Assembly: GCF_008035925.1 (NCBI RefSeq)
Contig: NZ_CP036264.1
Span: 6,047,641 to 6,111,640, forward strand
Direction of reading: 5' to 3'
Source of the DNA: Stieleria maiorica
Lineage (GTDB): Bacteria > Planctomycetota > Planctomycetia > Pirellulales > Pirellulaceae
Length of the DNA stretch: 64,000 bases
Position numbers and translations under genes: made by a program
The notes under the pieces: model-generated
The model's database searches: none
Told to the model about the DNA's origin: nothing
What the model saw: the letters and a program-made list of their open reading frames with translations, nothing else
Shown: in pieces, positions 61,954 to 64,000 of the stretch
Position numbering within the stretch: position 1 is the first letter of the stretch
Layout: each line of letters begins with the position of its first letter

Positions 61954-64000
61954 ATGACCGCTCATTCAATAGACACCCGATGTCGATCGATCTGGTCGGC
62001 TGTGGGCAGATCGTTCGTCGTCCTGGCATCAGTCTGCCTGTTCTGCCCCGTCGCACAGGCGGGGTACACGGTGCTCGATGGGGCCCCGGTCACGCAGGGC
62101 CAAATGCGAGTCGCCGAAGATGACTTCGACGAATTGAAAGCGACGTTGCCGTCACCAAGCCAATGCTTCACTTTGAAAGAGACGCGTGTGGAGGCCGATG
62201 TCTCAGGCGTCCTGGCACGGGTTCGAGTTTCCCAGGTTTTCAAAAACCCCTATTCCGAGCGACTGGAGGCCTTGTACGTCTTTCCGCTGCCTGAAAACTG
62301 CGCCGTCGACGCCTATTCCTTTCAGATCGGAGAACGTCTGATTGTCGGAGAGGTCAAACGAAAGGAAGACGCACGTCGTGAATATGAGCAGGCCCGAGAC
62401 GAGGGACGAAAGGCGGCGTTGTTGGAACAAGAACGGGCCAACGTGTTCTCTCAGGCGGTCGCCAACATCCCTCCCGACGGCGAAGTGACCGTGAACATCG
62501 AGTACGTGCATCCGCTGGAGATCGACGAAGACCGCTACGTCTTTCGTTTTCCGATGGTTGTTGGGCCGCGCTATATCCCAGGAGAACCGTTGAGTCGTCC
62601 CAGCGTCGGTCGCGGTTGGGCAGCCGACACCGACCAAGTCCCGGATGCGTCACGAATCACGCCGGACTTTCTACCCGAGGGGATGCGAAACGGCAACGAT
62701 GTCTTTGTCACCGTGAATGTTGATGCGGCCATGCCGATTCAGGAAATCGTGCCGGTCACACACGAGCTGGACATCCAACGGACGTCGGAAACTCAAACGG
62801 TCGCGACCTTGAAGAACCAGTCGACGATCGCCGACAAAGACTTTGTCATCGAGTACCGTTTGGCGGGTGAGCAAAGCACGTTGGCGTCGCTGGTACACCG
62901 CCCGGCAGAATCCGAAGCAGGTTACGTCATGTTGGCGCTGCAACCGAAATGGTCCATCGAGCCGGCCGAGATCACGCCGCGCGAGGTGATTGTGGTCTTG
63001 GACACCAGCGGATCGATGAACGGGCCGGCGATCAGCCAATTGCGATTGTTTGCCCAACATGTGCTGGATCATTTGAATCCGCAGGATGAATTCCGGATGA
63101 TCGCGTTTAATAATCATGCCACGGCGTTTCGGCAGGATTCGGTTGTGGCAACTGACGCCAATGTCCAAGCCGCAAAACAATTCGTGCGTGGGTTGCGCGC
63201 CAGCGGCGGAACAAAACTGCTGCCGGCACTCCAGTTGGCGTTGGGGGGCAACGCTGATGAACAGGCTCGCCCCCGCTACATGATTCTGCTGACCGACGCC
63301 CTTGTTGGCAATGATCATTCCATTCTGCGCTATCTACAGAACCCGGAGTTTCAGGACGCTCGGGTGTTTCCGATCGGGTTCGGGGCTGCACCAAATGACT
63401 ACCTGATCAATCGCGCCGCGGAGATGGGACGGGGGTTCTCGATGCAAGTCAACAACCAGGACAACGCGGGCGAGATCGCTCGGCGTTTTAACGAACGCAC
63501 CAGCCAGCCCTACATGACGGACTTGCAAATCGACTGGGGAGGACTTGTCATCAAAGATCAGGTTCCTTCGCGACTTCCGGATCTGTATGCCGGAAAGCCG
63601 CTCGTCGTCTTGGGACGGTATGAAACATCGGCAATGGGGACCGTGCGATTGCAGGGCAACGTGCTGGGGCAAGCCGTTGAAATGGAACTCGAACTGGACC
63701 TGCCGACGCAAGAAGTCGCCCACGATTCCATCGGTCCGATTTGGGCCCGCCAGCGAATCCGACAGATCTGGAACCGCGACGTCGGACATGAAACCCCGCA
63801 GGGCCGCGAAGAAATCACCGCGCTGGGGCTGAGGCATCAACTGATGACTCAGTACACATCGTTCATTGCCGTCGAGAAAGAACTCTCCGAAACGCCACAG
63901 GGGTCACTGATCAGCGAGTCCGTCCCGGTGATGATGCCTGAGGGGATGACCGAAAAGTCTGTCGGTCGCTCTCGGGCCGTCGCGAGGAGTGCCCGGAGCA
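61954..64000 (+). CDS. VIT/VWA-domain protein (partial, runs off the window)
   Basis: 682 residues are present and the stop is beyond 64000. GGAG lies about 12 bases before the ATG at 61954. A signal peptide (SFVVLASVCLFCPVAQAG) is followed by a VIT domain (about 60-170, VSQVFKNPYSERLEALYVFP) and a VWA domain (about 340-520) with the MIDAS D350-TSGSMNG. This order is that of inter-alpha-trypsin-inhibitor-type and marine sortase-target proteins; the sortase-related C-terminus is not visible. It is exported and probably metal- and partner-binding at the surface. Confidence 0.92.
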   Translation, partial: MTAHSIDTRCRSIWSAVGRSFVVLASVCLFCPVAQAGYTVLDGAPVTQGQMRVAEDDFDELKATLPSPSQCFTLKETRVEADVSGVLARVRVSQVFKNPYSERLEALYVFPLPENCAVDAYSFQIGERLIVGEVKRKEDARREYEQARDEGRKAALLEQERANVFSQAVANIPPDGEVTVNIEYVHPLEIDEDRYVFRFPMVVGPRYIPGEPLSRPSVGRGWAADTDQVPDASRITPDFLPEGMRNGNDVFVTVNVDAAMPIQEIVPVTHELDIQRTSETQTVATLKNQSTIADKDFVIEYRLAGEQSTLASLVHRPAESEAGYVMLALQPKWSIEPAEITPREVIVVLDTSGSMNGPAISQLRLFAQHVLDHLNPQDEFRMIAFNNHATAFRQDSVVATDANVQAAKQFVRGLRASGGTKLLPALQLALGGNADEQARPRYMILLTDALVGNDHSILRYLQNPEFQDARVFPIGFGAAPNDYLINRAAEMGRGFSMQVNNQDNAGEIARRFNERTSQPYMTDLQIDWGGLVIKDQVPSRLPDLYAGKPLVVLGRYETSAMGTVRLQGNVLGQAVEMELELDLPTQEVAHDSIGPIWARQRIRQIWNRDVGHETPQGREEITALGLRHQLMTQYTSFIAVEKELSETPQGSLISESVPVMMPEGMTEKSVGRSRAVARSARS

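Overview
The window looks like a chromosomal segment of a marine-type planctomycete of the Pirellulaceae (Rhodopirellula-like). This is an inference from gene families, not a database match. It carries five intact sulfatases plus one decayed copy, two DUF1552/DUF1592 pairs, DUF1080 proteins, PVC-type haem-binding CxxCH proteins, a planctomycete/verrucomicrobial-type ECF sigma factor with a FecR-like partner, an ECF sigma/Ser-Thr kinase pair and a PEP-CTERM protein. Base composition is moderately GC-rich. I saw no rRNA, tRNA or CRISPR array.

Layout. 1-4.8 kb: a DUF1592/DUF1552 pair split by a small S23-type four-helix-bundle gene, which is enclosed by four different 7-bp tandem-repeat arrays. 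5.2-11.8 kb: a CAP-domain secreted protein, then a mostly minus-strand set of stress-type genes (App1-like phosphatase, PA2169/DUF2383 protein, a truncated GCS2 ligase, an FMN-type stress oxidoreductase, a DUF2945 protein, a BON-MscS channel). 12-19 kb: two convergent sulfatases and a 1207-residue dehydrogenase/cytochrome c/CBM9-like fusion. 19.4-21.4 kb: a REP-like palindrome array with about ten full units of 113-117 bp, surrounding a RAYT (IS200-like, HUH) transposase. 21.4-26.7 kb: an MDR oxidoreductase, transketolase, rhodanese, dodecin, an SRPBCC protein and a membrane protein. 26.7-33 kb: DUF1080, a PVC-type haem protein and a sulfatase in one direction, ending in a frameshifted sulfatase remnant and a MITE-like element. 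33-41.5 kb: a coiled-coil membrane protein, a PEP-CTERM protein, two more sulfatases and a large internally duplicated secreted protein. 41.7-48.7 kb: two sigma-factor signalling modules (ECF/FecR-DNRLRE and ECF/ZAS-kinase/SHD1) and a SOUL haem-binding protein. 48.8-54.1 kb: a second DUF1552/DUF1592 operon, a sigma-factor relic, an inverted-repeat element and a DUF1080 protein. 54.4-61.8 kb: a tightly overlapping five-gene operon (SWIM zinc finger, DUF5691, MoxR AAA ATPase, DUF5682, VWA) resembling the uncharacterised E. coli yehL/M/P/Q locus. 62 kb-end: a VIT/VWA protein running off the window.

How it fits together. The sulfatases, DUF1080 proteins and secreted c-type cytochrome/dehydrogenase proteins suit breakdown of sulfated polysaccharides in the enlarged periplasm. 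The sigma modules probably sense envelope or extracellular conditions. The strongest candidate for an under-described system is the 54.4-61.8 kb MoxR/VWA/SWIM/DUF5691/DUF5682 operon. Second is the ECF-kinase-SHD1 operon, in which the kinase ectodomain and the co-transcribed secreted protein look like paralogues. The ends of several genes are shaped by small mobile or repetitive DNA: heptamer arrays, REP units, MITE-like elements and dispersed hairpins.
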